A program made the translations under genes and the position numbers. A stretch of DNA of 64,000 nt from NCBI RefSeq assembly GCF_015767245.1, contig NZ_JADOTV010000012.1, positions 1 to 64,000 of the forward strand, in the 5' to 3' direction. The DNA is from Aureivirga sp. CE67. GTDB lineage: Bacteria > Bacteroidota > Bacteroidia > Flavobacteriales > Flavobacteriaceae. Below are positions 16,329 to 24,759 of this stretch, in pieces (positions within the stretch are counted from its first letter, which is position 1; each line of letters starts with the position of its first letter). The notes under the pieces were generated by a model. The model ran no database searches. It saw only the letters and a list, made by a program, of their open reading frames with translations, and was not told where the DNA came from.

Positions 16329-17373
16329 AAAGTTTTTCTCTTATTTCAAAAGTCAATTTATTAATCTTTTTCAAATCTGGTTTTTCAGATAAAGTTGAAA
16401 TCTCAAAAGCAGTTTCTAGCTCTTTTTGTTTTTCATTTGCTAAATTTAGTAAATAATCATAATCAAATTCTCCTGATTTGATTTTTAAAAGAAATTCTCT
16501 ATTCGGCCTTTTTACATTCACTTTTTCTTCTTTTGCTATTTCAATTGCCATTTCCAACAAACGAAACACATGCATCATGTTTTTTGCATCGTAATTTTTT
16601 CCATGATTTTGTGTGTTTTCATATCTGCTTTCATTTCTTTTTTCCACCCAATCCCAATATTCACGATATTCTTTACAATACGAAGAATAACCATCTTTAT
16701 TAAAGAAAAACAAAGCTTCTTGCTTTTCTTCTTTTGGAATAGAACTCAATGAAATTTCATTAGCATTTTCATTTTTCATAATTCCTTTATAAATCTTTTT
16801 TTCAGAATGATAAAGGCCAAAAACGTTTTGCATATGCGGAATATTTACCAAACCACAATTTTCTTGTTTCCAGTTTTTAAGTTCTAAATATTTTAGAAGT
16901 GAAATCGAACCTTGCTCATGATTTACATAGCAAAAATGAAGAATGTTTTTTCGTTCTTTCGCTACAGGATTCACGATTTTTTTCTTCAATCCTTTTGCTT
17001 TTTTTATTTGAGATAAAGCAAATTTTCCGAAAGTTTTACTACAAAGTTTTGACAGAAAATATTCTGATTTCAACTCTTCAAAAACAGGATTTTTATAAAT
17101 AATCGATTCTTCTGGAGTGTTTAATAATTCCAAAATATTCGGATTGTTTACAGAAAGTAATTCCATAAAACGATTGAATTCGTAAAAAACAATATCATTC
17201 GTTTCATTTGCAATTTGCGGAATGTAATTTAAACCATAATATTCTTCTTTTGGAAGCAGAAAAACTCCTTTTATATCTGTGTCAGAAGTAGGTGTGTTTA
17301 GTCCGTAGGCTCTGCTACCACTGATACATTCTAAAATTATCCAACCTTTTGTTCTTAATTCTTCAATGGTCAT
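16312..17373 (-). CDS. predicted nucleotidyltransferase, pol-beta superfamily (RlaP-like)
   Basis: 353 residues. The N-terminal minimal nucleotidyltransferase motif is intact: Gly19-Ser20, then Asp31 and Asp33 in SGSRAYGLNTPTSDTD. A helical C-terminal part follows. The size and the SRAYGLNTPTSDTDIKG signature fit the PF10127 family, called RlaP where it is linked to RNA ligases in RNA-repair operons. No ligase is near here. It is preceded by a lipoprotein gene (13 bp) and a second, different nucleotidyltransferase of the same superfamily. The reaction (nucleotide addition to an RNA or protein) is inferred. Confidence 0.8.
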   Translation of the reverse strand: MTIEELRTKGWIILECISGSRAYGLNTPTSDTDIKGVFLLPKEEYYGLNYIPQIANETNDIVFYEFNRFMELLSVNNPNILELLNTPEESIIYKNPVFEELKSEYFLSKLCSKTFGKFALSQIKKAKGLKKKIVNPVAKERKNILHFCYVNHEQGSISLLKYLELKNWKQENCGLVNIPHMQNVFGLYHSEKKIYKGIMKNENANEISLSSIPKEEKQEALFFFNKDGYSSYCKEYREYWDWVEKRNESRYENTQNHGKNYDAKNMMHVFRLLEMAIEIAKEEKVNVKRPNREFLLKIKSGEFDYDYLLNLANEKQKELETAFEISTLSEKPDLKKINKLTFEIREKLYEKRI

Positions 17374-17386
17374 CTTTTATTAAATT

Positions 17387-17959
17387 TTAAATTTGTTCGA
17401 CTTTACTTATAAGCCTATAATTTTTATCAAAATAAACTCGATAATAAGAATTTCCTTTTCTGAGAATTAAACAAAATTTATTAACATCATAACCGATCAA
17501 TTCTAGCTTTTCTTCTAATAAAGATTCTTGAAATTTATGGTAGATTTTTTTATTTAAATAATATTCATTTGAATAATTAGTTTGTTTATATGCAGCAGAA
17601 AATACCATTAAAAACTTTTCTAATTTTGTTATTTCTTTAAGTTTATAATGCCCGTATAAATTACCTTCTTTGTTTTTAACATTAAAAATAAAATTTGTGT
17701 TAAGCATATCCATATTTGCATTATCAAAACAAACTTTTGATAAAAAAGGAAGTCGGTAAGTGAAATATTCATCTTCTATGATAGAATCAATCATAATATC
17801 CATTTTATTAATGTCGTATTGGATATTTTCTACTTTAAATACATGATTAAATTTAGATTGAATATTTTTTAATTTAGATTCACTTAAAGTAGTTTCATCT
17901 GAATACTTACAAGAAGTAAATAGTGAAATAATACAAAGTATAATTAGTTTTATTTTCAT
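17387..17959 (-). CDS. lipoprotein of unknown function in nucleotidyltransferase operon
   Basis: 190 residues with a lipoprotein signal: hydrophobic IKLIILCIISLFTS followed by Cys17. The mature part is mixed alpha/beta and ends with paired strands (CLILRKGNSYYRVYFDKNYR). I do not recognise a family. It lies 8 bp after the first nucleotidyltransferase and 13 bp before the second, so it is co-transcribed with both. Confidence 0.7.
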   Translation of the reverse strand: MKIKLIILCIISLFTSCKYSDETTLSESKLKNIQSKFNHVFKVENIQYDINKMDIMIDSIIEDEYFTYRLPFLSKVCFDNANMDMLNTNFIFNVKNKEGNLYGHYKLKEITKLEKFLMVFSAAYKQTNYSNEYYLNKKIYHKFQESLLEEKLELIGYDVNKFCLILRKGNSYYRVYFDKNYRLISKVEQI

Positions 17960-17967
17960 GTGGTATT

Positions 17968-18723
17968 TTAATCTAAAGTTTTTATAAAGAATTTGTTTAA
18001 TTCGTCCATATTTCCATTTCCAGAAGGAAGTTTTTTCGCTTCTTTTTTTGCTTTATCCAGTGTTTCTTTGATGTATTCAAATAAAATTTCTTCTCCAGAA
18101 TGAAAATAAGACTCGTTTTTTGTTGCTTTCAAATCGATTAATTCTAAAATTCGATTTTTAATACTTTCTGAAATAGAAATTCCATCTAAAACTTCTGTGA
18201 AAACAATTGGAGGAATTTCATTTCTTTCCAAAATCCATTGACAAGAAGCAGTAGACCTTAAAACATAAAACAATTTTTTTAGTTTATAAGATTCCGAATT
18301 TAGTTCACGAAACATTCCTTTTGCCAAATTCAAATGATGATGCATCGTTGCAATTTTTGAATAAGAATTTTGTGCTAGTTTCTTTATTTCTTCTACAAAT
18401 TCTTTGTTTTCTTTATAAATAATTGGTGATTGAATTCTTTCCAACATAGAAACATTTGATTTGAAAAGAAGCTTCAAACTTTTGCGTAAATCCCAACCAG
18501 TAATGTCAATTTCATTTTCTTCAAACATTAAATCAATGGAATCTTTTTGTTCACTCAAACTCAAATACCAATTTTTCTCATGTTTATAAATAATTCGAAT
18601 ATCAAAATCGCTATCTGGCGAAGGAAACCCCCAAGCACGAGAACCTGTTTCGCAAGCAAGTAAAATTTGAATATCTTTTTCCTTTTCTAATTTTTCTAAA
18701 TAATATGGTATTTTTTCTTTCAT
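17968..18723 (-). CDS. nucleotidyltransferase, pol-beta superfamily (PF10127-type)
   Basis: 251 residues. The catalytic core is Gly27-Ser28, Asp39 and Asp41 in ETGSRAWGFPSPDSDFD, followed by WYLSLSEQKDSIDL, which would provide the third carboxylate. The C-terminal half is helical (KLKKLFYVLRSTASCQWIL). It is shorter than and clearly different from the second nucleotidyltransferase at 16312-17373. It is the first gene of the operon, with a TAnnTTTG motif 32 bases upstream. The target is unknown. Confidence 0.82.
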   Translation of the reverse strand: MKEKIPYYLEKLEKEKDIQILLACETGSRAWGFPSPDSDFDIRIIYKHEKNWYLSLSEQKDSIDLMFEENEIDITGWDLRKSLKLLFKSNVSMLERIQSPIIYKENKEFVEEIKKLAQNSYSKIATMHHHLNLAKGMFRELNSESYKLKKLFYVLRSTASCQWILERNEIPPIVFTEVLDGISISESIKNRILELIDLKATKNESYFHSGEEILFEYIKETLDKAKKEAKKLPSGNGNMDELNKFFIKTLD

Positions 18724-18755
18724 TTTGACTTTTTATTTTTGCAATTTCTTGTTTG

Positions 18756-18763
18756 CAAATATA
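18756..18763 (-). promoter_or_regulatory. Bacteroidota -7 promoter element of nucleotidyltransferase operon
   Basis: The minus strand reads TATATTTG, an exact TAnnTTTG. It is the only such motif I see for the four genes 18723 to 15390. Confidence 0.6.
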
Positions 18764-18856
18764 GAAAAGCTAAAATCATTTTATACGCATCCATTGATTT
18801 TTCAATAACTGAGCAGAATCTTTTGGAAGAAATCTATTTAACAGAAAAATCTGTGT

Positions 18857-19546
18857 TTAAAATTTTTGTTCTATTAAATTAAATTTCATGTGTCCACATC
18901 TACCATATAAAACTTGAATTGTGGAATCTTGAAGTTTTAGACATTCAATAAATTTACTTTCATATTTTTTCCATGAAATATTTTTTAAATTATTTCCACT
19001 ACACCTTTTTACTAAGCTAATTATATATTGATCATTTTGAAAAATAAAGCCACCACTTTTTACTCCTAAATTCATAGAGTTTTTTCGAATTTCACTATCT
19101 GTTTCGAAATTATCATTATTCACTTTTTGATTCATTTTTTTTAATAGATTGAAGGAATTTTTTGCAGATTTTTTAGTGTTATATTCTAGAAGGACAACAT
19201 CAAATTGTTCGTAATAAAGCTTTTGATATTTTTCTATTTTTTTGTTTCCATAAATAGTTATTTTATTTAAATCAATTTTTGAGAAAGATTTAGTGTAGGG
19301 TGAATAGTAATTCTCTTGAGGATATAAATCTATTATAGCATAGTCATTTTTATACATCAATTTCAAAAATGTAATAATTTCTGAATTAAAATCTTTTTTA
19401 ACGTTTTTTTCTTTAGTTAAAGGATTTTCTTTAGTTTTTATATTATTTACAGGTGATTCTGTAGGTTGTATTTCAGGTTCTCGTTTATCATTTTGACAAC
19501 TAAGAAATAAAATAGTAAGAACAATAAATAGTAATTTTTTTTTCAT
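18857..19546 (-). CDS. lipoprotein, unknown function
   Basis: 229 residues beginning with a lipoprotein signal (LLFIVLTILFLS then Cys17, QNDK). A charged linker (about 20-50) is followed by a globular domain with two internal cysteines near the end (LVKRCSGN, LYGRCGHMKF). I recognise no family. The signal region closely resembles that of the next gene (19634-20740): both read FLSC/FISC-QNDK. Confidence 0.65.
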   Translation of the reverse strand: MKKKLLFIVLTILFLSCQNDKREPEIQPTESPVNNIKTKENPLTKEKNVKKDFNSEIITFLKLMYKNDYAIIDLYPQENYYSPYTKSFSKIDLNKITIYGNKKIEKYQKLYYEQFDVVLLEYNTKKSAKNSFNLLKKMNQKVNNDNFETDSEIRKNSMNLGVKSGGFIFQNDQYIISLVKRCSGNNLKNISWKKYESKFIECLKLQDSTIQVLYGRCGHMKFNLIEQKF

Positions 19547-19633
19547 GAAATAATGTTTTATTTTTTGATAAAAGATATCTCGAAAATTAAATATTATTTT
19601 TTAAGATTAAAGAAAATAATAATTTTCTCATGT

Positions 19634-20740
19634 TTAATTTTTTAAACTTTTAATAGCATTTTCAATTTCTTCTTTTGTCGTTTTTTTGAAATTTAAAAAT
19701 ATCTCCATTTGGTTTTGATTGGTTTCAAAATCCAATTCACAAAAAGTAAGTCCAATATTGTTGATGGAATAAGCTAAGATTTTTACTTCTACATCTTTTG
19801 GTATTTGTATGGTGTTACTTTTTTTACCATAAAAATGGTCTAAAACAACCATCTCATCTTTGAAAACAAGAAATATTTTTGCGAAATTTATTTTTTGTTT
19901 AGAATTCAAAGTTAAGGGTATTGTAGTAGTGAATTTTCTGAAATGATCAATATTATACCAACCCAATTCTAAAAGTTTGATTTCCTCATAAAAAGTATTC
20001 TTCAATTTTTTTGAGCTTTGGTTTAAAGTTCCTTTTTTCTTATAATAGACTAATGTAAATGGTCCCTCAGATACAGAGTCTAGTTCATAATTTGGATCAT
20101 TTTCATAATCGTAAAAAACTTCATCTTCCAGAATTTCTTCCTCTGTTGTAATTTTATTAATAGAATTTGATTTTGTAATTTGTTCTTTTAAATCTTTTTG
20201 AAGAGGTTTCCAATTCATTTGATTTAATTCATTTCTATTTCCTTTAAATAGTTCCATTTTTTTCTCTGATATTTTAGGAAATTGAACAGAAATTCCATCT
20301 TTAATAATTTCAAGTTGTTTACCTTCAGAAGTCATATTAATAAAATAAGAACCACCAGATTCTAAGATTTTTCCATTCGAAACAGTTTGTAAATTATTCA
20401 AAACAAATTCGTATTTTTCAGTAGCTTCTATAATTTCTACCGTAATACTATCTCCTAATTTTGAATTATCAATTGTTTTTAAGTTTGCAGGATTTACATT
20501 CAGAATAGTTCCTTTTTTTGTAGTAATTGTAGATTTTTTTTGAGAAGAAATTTTATAGATATCAGGTTTTAGTTTAAGTTCTTCAGTAAATTCTAATAAG
20601 GAATTGAATTCTTGTTCTAATTCGTTTGAAATAGAGTCTTGTTTTTGTTTCACTTCATTTTTTGTGTCAAGCTCAGGTTTATCATTTTGACAACTAATAA
20701 ATAAAATAGAAAGTAAGATGAATAGTAAAAGTTTTTTCAT
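19634..20740 (-). CDS. lipoprotein, unknown function
   Basis: 368 residues with a lipoprotein signal (LLLFILLSILFIS, Cys17, QNDK). After an acidic linker comes a segment of short strands (ITTKKGTILNVNPANLKTI, FVLNNLQTVSNGKILESGG) typical of Bacteroidota lipoproteins that carry a ZU5-like or carboxypeptidase-like fold, but I cannot name a family. It is separated from its neighbours by about 90 bp on each side; the shared signal sequence with 18857-19546 suggests a local duplication of at least the 5' end. Confidence 0.65.
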   Translation of the reverse strand: MKKLLLFILLSILFISCQNDKPELDTKNEVKQKQDSISNELEQEFNSLLEFTEELKLKPDIYKISSQKKSTITTKKGTILNVNPANLKTIDNSKLGDSITVEIIEATEKYEFVLNNLQTVSNGKILESGGSYFINMTSEGKQLEIIKDGISVQFPKISEKKMELFKGNRNELNQMNWKPLQKDLKEQITKSNSINKITTEEEILEDEVFYDYENDPNYELDSVSEGPFTLVYYKKKGTLNQSSKKLKNTFYEEIKLLELGWYNIDHFRKFTTTIPLTLNSKQKINFAKIFLVFKDEMVVLDHFYGKKSNTIQIPKDVEVKILAYSINNIGLTFCELDFETNQNQMEIFLNFKKTTKEEIENAIKSLKN

Positions 20741-20828
20741 AAAATAATTTATTTGGTTTTAGATTTTTTGTTATCAAAAAATATTCCAATTAAATTATTA
20801 TTGCGTGTTTTTGTAGAAAGAATTGAGA

Positions 20829-21947
20829 TTAATGTTTTTTTAGAAAATCAGCAATCATTTTATGTTGTTTGAAAATTCGTTCCATTTCTTTTTCGTCAGG
20901 TTCCAAAGTCCAAATATTATCCTGAGCAGTTCCGCCTAAAATGATTCCATCTTCTCTTGGAAACATATAAAATGTATTTTTTCCACCATTGAAAACATAA
21001 GAATAATTAATTTCTTTTTGCGGAAGTAAAACATGAAGTTGTCCTTTAGACGGAATCAGTTTTTTATCTTTGAAAAGTTCTCTAGAACCAAGACCAGTAC
21101 AATTCATAATCACTTTTTCTTTCAGTTTTAAAAGTGTTTCTTTTGTGTCAAATTCTTTAATCTCAATTTTTCCTCCAGCTAAATAAAAATCTTCGATAAG
21201 CGCATTTAAATATTTTGGAGTTTGAATAACTAAAGAATACACTTCTTGAACTTTAGGAAAATCAAATAATTTTTTATCCGTATGAATTTTTAAACCAGGA
21301 AAAAGATTTTTACCTCCCCAAAAAGCAAAATTTCCATCTAAGAAATAATTTTTAATCCAAGAAACACCATAGCGTTCTCCAACCAAATCTTGGAAAATAC
21401 GATGTGAAATCTGAGAAGATTCATTGAATTGTGTTAAAAAATGTTCTGAAATTTTATTTGGATCATAAGCTTGTGCTGCGGCATAATATCCACCAGCAAC
21501 ATTGGAAGTCGTATGTGGCGGCATTTCTTTGGTGTAAATTATTACATTATATCCTTTTTTTTGAAGTAAAATTGCAGTTGACAAACCAATGACTCCGCAA
21601 CCAATCACCGCAATTATTTCTTCTTTTGGAACATCAACCATGTCTACAGCTTTTTGTGCAGTTCCCCACGAAAGAGAAATTCCACCACCGCCATGTCCAT
21701 AATCATGAATAATTGTTTTGTTTTGAAATTTTTCTTTTTTCAAAACAAATCCTTCTGCTCTATAAGGTCGTAAACCAACATCATTTCGGATAATTCGTTC
21801 TTTTGAAACTTCAACAGGAAGTAATTTGAAATCGTGTAAAGGTTTGAGATTTTTGTCTTTTGAATAGGTTGTATTTGAACTTAAAAATGAGATGCCTAAA
21901 AATCCAAAAGTTCCTTTTTTTATGAAATTTCGTCTGTCGTTTGTCAT
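20829..21947 (-). CDS. D-amino-acid-oxidase-like FAD oxidoreductase, circularly permuted
   Basis: 372 residues. A short N-terminal export-like segment (RRNFIKKGTFGFLGISFLSS) is followed at about 50-98 by the DAO C-terminal signature GLRPYR...HDYGHGGGGISLSWG, which in ordinary D-amino-acid oxidases ends the protein. Only after it, at about 110-118, comes the FAD Rossmann motif IGCGVIGLS, then TSNVAGGYY, a DAO core and the final strand ILGGTAQDN near the C-terminus. So the domain order is rotated relative to the classical enzyme, with all recognisable FAD and substrate motifs kept. It probably oxidises an amino acid or related amine with O2; the substrate is unknown. Confidence 0.8.
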   Translation of the reverse strand: MTNDRRNFIKKGTFGFLGISFLSSNTTYSKDKNLKPLHDFKLLPVEVSKERIIRNDVGLRPYRAEGFVLKKEKFQNKTIIHDYGHGGGGISLSWGTAQKAVDMVDVPKEEIIAVIGCGVIGLSTAILLQKKGYNVIIYTKEMPPHTTSNVAGGYYAAAQAYDPNKISEHFLTQFNESSQISHRIFQDLVGERYGVSWIKNYFLDGNFAFWGGKNLFPGLKIHTDKKLFDFPKVQEVYSLVIQTPKYLNALIEDFYLAGGKIEIKEFDTKETLLKLKEKVIMNCTGLGSRELFKDKKLIPSKGQLHVLLPQKEINYSYVFNGGKNTFYMFPREDGIILGGTAQDNIWTLEPDEKEMERIFKQHKMIADFLKKH

Positions 21948-22028
21948 GATTTAGGATTTATCAACTTATTTAAATTTACGAATAAATAAAGAGAGTTTAA
22001 AAATCATTATATTGACAAAAAAAATAAT

Positions 22029-23381
22029 ATGAAAAAACAAATTACAATTTCGATCGTTCTACTATTCATTTCTATTACTTGTTTTGGACAATTAAAAGAT
22101 ATTGAGAAAATAATTTCAGGAGATTTTATTGCGATGAAAGAGAATAATGTGAAAACGATAAAATTGAAAGAAAAAGATAGTGTTCTAATTTCTATAGAAG
22201 TTTTTAATAAAGAAAATAGACTTATTTTAAATAGAAATGATTCAAGATTTTACGATTTTATTAATTATAGCTTTGATTTAAATGGGAATGTAAAAAGTAT
22301 TTATGATGGGAAAAATACATTTAGTTTAAATTTTGATTCCAATAAAGTACTACAAAGAATTGAAAGAAATTTTCATGATGAAAATGAAACTATTTACCAA
22401 GCTACTTATAAGATTGATTCGACTAATTTGAGAAGTTTTCGAAATGATTTTGTGAGCATAAATAAAAAGACTTTGGAAACTAAAAAAAATAGTAGAAAGT
22501 TTGTTTTTTGCAAAAAAGACTCTCTTTTGAGCTACGATGAGAAATTATTTGAAGACCGTTTTGAAAGAAGATATTGGAATAAGACAGAGGTAAAAGGACA
22601 GGTTTTAAAGGATACAATAATTGTCGATTCTATTTCAAATGGAAAAAGTATTATCAAAAAATACATTAATTCAAGAAATAAATCTTTAGAAAGTATAAGT
22701 AATGGAAATAGAGGGGATTTAGAATCAAAAATTATCAAAGAAGAATATGGGAGTAAAATTTTTGAAGAATATTTTTATGATAATGGGAAGTTATCTAAAA
22801 TGAAAGAATATTTTTATGAACCCTATTTTTCATCCATTTCTGATACTATTTCGAATGGGGATATTCTCTGGGAAATACGAACATTTGACTTTAAAACACA
22901 AAAAAATAAAAGTATATATCCATCAAAAAAGAATTTTAAAAAGAGAAAAGGAAAAATAATTGATAAACAGAAAGGTGTAAGTTTGTATACTTGTTCTATA
23001 AGAGGTTGTGGGACAAAAAAACATATATTCCCCGAAGTTATTGTATATAGTCCATCTATAATAAGTACTTCTAAATTAATGATAACGATTTATAGAAGAA
23101 TAGATAATTATGTTTTTGGAGAAAAACTAAGATATTATAATTATTATACAAAAGACAAGTTAACTAAGAGATATAAGAAACTAAGTTTTTCAAATAATAT
23201 GCATGAATTTATGAAAAGGGGATTAGATATGTTAAACCTTAGACATGATTATATTGTTGAAATTGTTACAAATGATAATCAGGTTTACTCAATTCCTCTA
23301 GATGATTTGTATGAAAAATTAAATATAAAGTTTGATATTTTTTCTTATCAAAATGACATATATTTTACAAGCCAGTTATGA
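22029..23381 (+). CDS. secreted protein, unknown function
   Basis: 450 residues. Residues 1-20 are a signal peptide (ITISIVLLFISITCFG, then QLKD). The middle is a series of beta hairpins with Asn/Asp/Lys-rich turns (INYSFDLNGNVKSIYDGKN), reminiscent of YD- or MORN-like outputs but without a countable repeat. I recognise no family. The stop codon and the last residues (FTSQL) lie inside a dispersed repeat half-copy (23363-23427), so the original C-terminus may have been changed by that insertion. Confidence 0.65.
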   Translation: MKKQITISIVLLFISITCFGQLKDIEKIISGDFIAMKENNVKTIKLKEKDSVLISIEVFNKENRLILNRNDSRFYDFINYSFDLNGNVKSIYDGKNTFSLNFDSNKVLQRIERNFHDENETIYQATYKIDSTNLRSFRNDFVSINKKTLETKKNSRKFVFCKKDSLLSYDEKLFEDRFERRYWNKTEVKGQVLKDTIIVDSISNGKSIIKKYINSRNKSLESISNGNRGDLESKIIKEEYGSKIFEEYFYDNGKLSKMKEYFYEPYFSSISDTISNGDILWEIRTFDFKTQKNKSIYPSKKNFKKRKGKIIDKQKGVSLYTCSIRGCGTKKHIFPEVIVYSPSIISTSKLMITIYRRIDNYVFGEKLRYYNYYTKDKLTKRYKKLSFSNNMHEFMKRGLDMLNLRHDYIVEIVTNDNQVYSIPLDDLYEKLNIKFDIFSYQNDIYFTSQL

Positions 23382-23427
23382 TCATGCTTGAAATGAATTT
23401 TGAATCAAAAAGTTAAATGAATTCTTA
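23363..23427. repeat. half copy of 164-bp palindromic element
   Basis: This segment (TTTACAAGCCAGTTATGATC onward) matches the right half of the element at 30306-30469 with few changes, including CATGCTTGAAA and ATCAAAAAGTT. It overlaps the end of the upstream gene. Confidence 0.85.
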
Positions 23428-23476
23428 TACAAGTTTTGAATATTAATAGATATTGATGTTGTTAAAGTAAAATAAT

Positions 23477-23484
23477 TATTTTTG
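23477..23484 (+). promoter_or_regulatory. Bacteroidota -7 promoter element
   Basis: TATTTTTG matches TAnnTTTG, 31 bases before the ATG at 23515. Confidence 0.55.
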
Positions 23485-23514
23485 CATTTAATAAATAAAA
23501 TTATTCTATAAATT

Positions 23515-24156
23515 ATGAAAAAATTATTAGTCTTAATAGTAACATTTGTGTTATTTGTAAGCTGTAATAATGAAAAAAGTATTCCTGAAAATTTTGATTA
23601 TGGTACTGTAGAGAACGGTTTATATACCAATAAGTTTTTTGAAATGACTATTCCATTTAACCCTAATTGGAATGTGCAAGATGCTGAAATGATGAGACAA
23701 CTTCAAAAAGTGGGTACGGATATAATTACAGATGGAAATGAAAATTTTACAAAAGCTCATTTAAAAGCTGCTGAAGTAAATTCTGCAAATTTATTAATGG
23801 TTACGAGACATGAGATGGGAGCACCTGTTGATTATAATCCTTCTTTTATTGTTGTTGCTGAAAATTTAAAATCTTCTCCAGGGATTAAGATAGGAAAGGA
23901 TTATTTATTTCATTTGAAGAAGAATTTAAGTTTAACTAAGCTTCCTTACCAATTTGAAAAAGAAGTTTATAAAAAGAGAATTGGAAACGAAGATTTTTAT
24001 GTGCTTGAAGCTAAAATTGAAAACGAAAGCATAACTATGGGACAGATTTATTATTCATGTGTTAAAAATGGATTTAGTATTGGTTTTATTGCTTCTTATA
24101 TGACAGAGGAGGATAAAAAAGATTTAGAGAAAATCGCCAATAGAGTTAAAATATAA
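23515..24156 (+). CDS. lipoprotein, unknown function
   Basis: 213 residues with a lipoprotein signal (LLVLIVTFVLFVS, Cys17, NNEK). The mature part starts GLYTNKFFEMTIPFNPNW and continues as a mixed domain similar in layout to small periplasmic proteins that measure or bind something, but no family is evident. It has its own promoter motif and is closed by a terminator. Confidence 0.65.
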   Translation: MKKLLVLIVTFVLFVSCNNEKSIPENFDYGTVENGLYTNKFFEMTIPFNPNWNVQDAEMMRQLQKVGTDIITDGNENFTKAHLKAAEVNSANLLMVTRHEMGAPVDYNPSFIVVAENLKSSPGIKIGKDYLFHLKKNLSLTKLPYQFEKEVYKKRIGNEDFYVLEAKIENESITMGQIYYSCVKNGFSIGFIASYMTEEDKKDLEKIANRVKI

Positions 24157-24165
24157 TTAAACTAT

Positions 24166-24196
24166 AAAAGCTGCCAATAGGTAGCTTTTAATTTTT
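24166..24196 (+). terminator. rho-independent terminator
   Basis: AAAAGCTGCC (24166-24175) pairs with GGTAGCTTTT (24180-24189, one wobble), then AATTTTTT. Confidence 0.82.
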
Positions 24197-24204
24197 TAGA
24201 TTAA

Positions 24205-24678
24205 ATGCAAAATAAAATATTTATACTAGTATTAAGTAGCCTTTTTCTAAGCTGTTCAACTAGTTCGACAAAAATGGGAACTAAAGAAGAAATTAAAAAT
24301 GTAGATGAAATTTCTAGAGATTCTCATATACATGATGAAATTCATGATAAAGAAAGTATTGATATTCAATTTAATACATTTTTGACTAAATTTTTTCAAA
24401 CGAATGAATTTCAAAAGAGTAGGGTGGAGTTTCCTTTAAAAGCTACTATTTTGAATGAAGATTATGAAAAACAAAGTATTAAAATTAAAAGTGAAAATTA
24501 CAGAATTTCCCAAGTTGAACTATCTGGAACTACAGATTATAAAGTGGAGGTTTTAGAAGAAGGTAGTTTAGGGAAAGTATCTCTTTTTGGAATTGATAAT
24601 GGAATTTCAACGAGTTATACTTTTATTAAAAAAGATGGTAAATGGTACCTTAATGAATTATCTGATTTATCTACTTAA
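24205..24678 (+). CDS. DUF4348-like lipoprotein
   Basis: 157 residues with a lipoprotein signal (IFILVLSSLFLS, Cys17, STSS) and a low-complexity linker to about residue 50. The domain from about 52 to 157 has FNTFLTKFFQTNEFQKSRVEFPL, a central strand region and a final FIKKDGKWYLNELSDLST, the pattern of DUF4348/NTF2-like small periplasmic proteins. It is a clear paralogue of 59446-59925, which has matching FQ..RV.FPLK and GIENG..F.F.K..D..W motifs. Function unknown. Confidence 0.75.
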   Translation: MQNKIFILVLSSLFLSCSTSSTKMGTKEEIKNVDEISRDSHIHDEIHDKESIDIQFNTFLTKFFQTNEFQKSRVEFPLKATILNEDYEKQSIKIKSENYRISQVELSGTTDYKVEVLEEGSLGKVSLFGIDNGISTSYTFIKKDGKWYLNELSDLST

Positions 24679-24703
24679 TGAAATAAGAAATATAAATCTC
24701 AAA

Positions 24704-24754
24704 AAAAGAGTCAAAATCCACGAATTTTATCTTCAGATTGATTTTGACTCTTTT
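24704..24754. terminator. bidirectional terminator
   Basis: AAAAGAGTCAAAATC (24704-24718) pairs perfectly with GATTTTGACTCTTTT (24740-24754) between two convergent genes, with A and T runs on the outside. Confidence 0.88.
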
Positions 24755-24759
24755 CAATT

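Noticed and set aside
15390-18723. Toxin-antitoxin system of the MNT/HEPN type
   Set aside because: The nucleotidyltransferases are too large and no HEPN partner with an RxxxxH motif is evident next to them.
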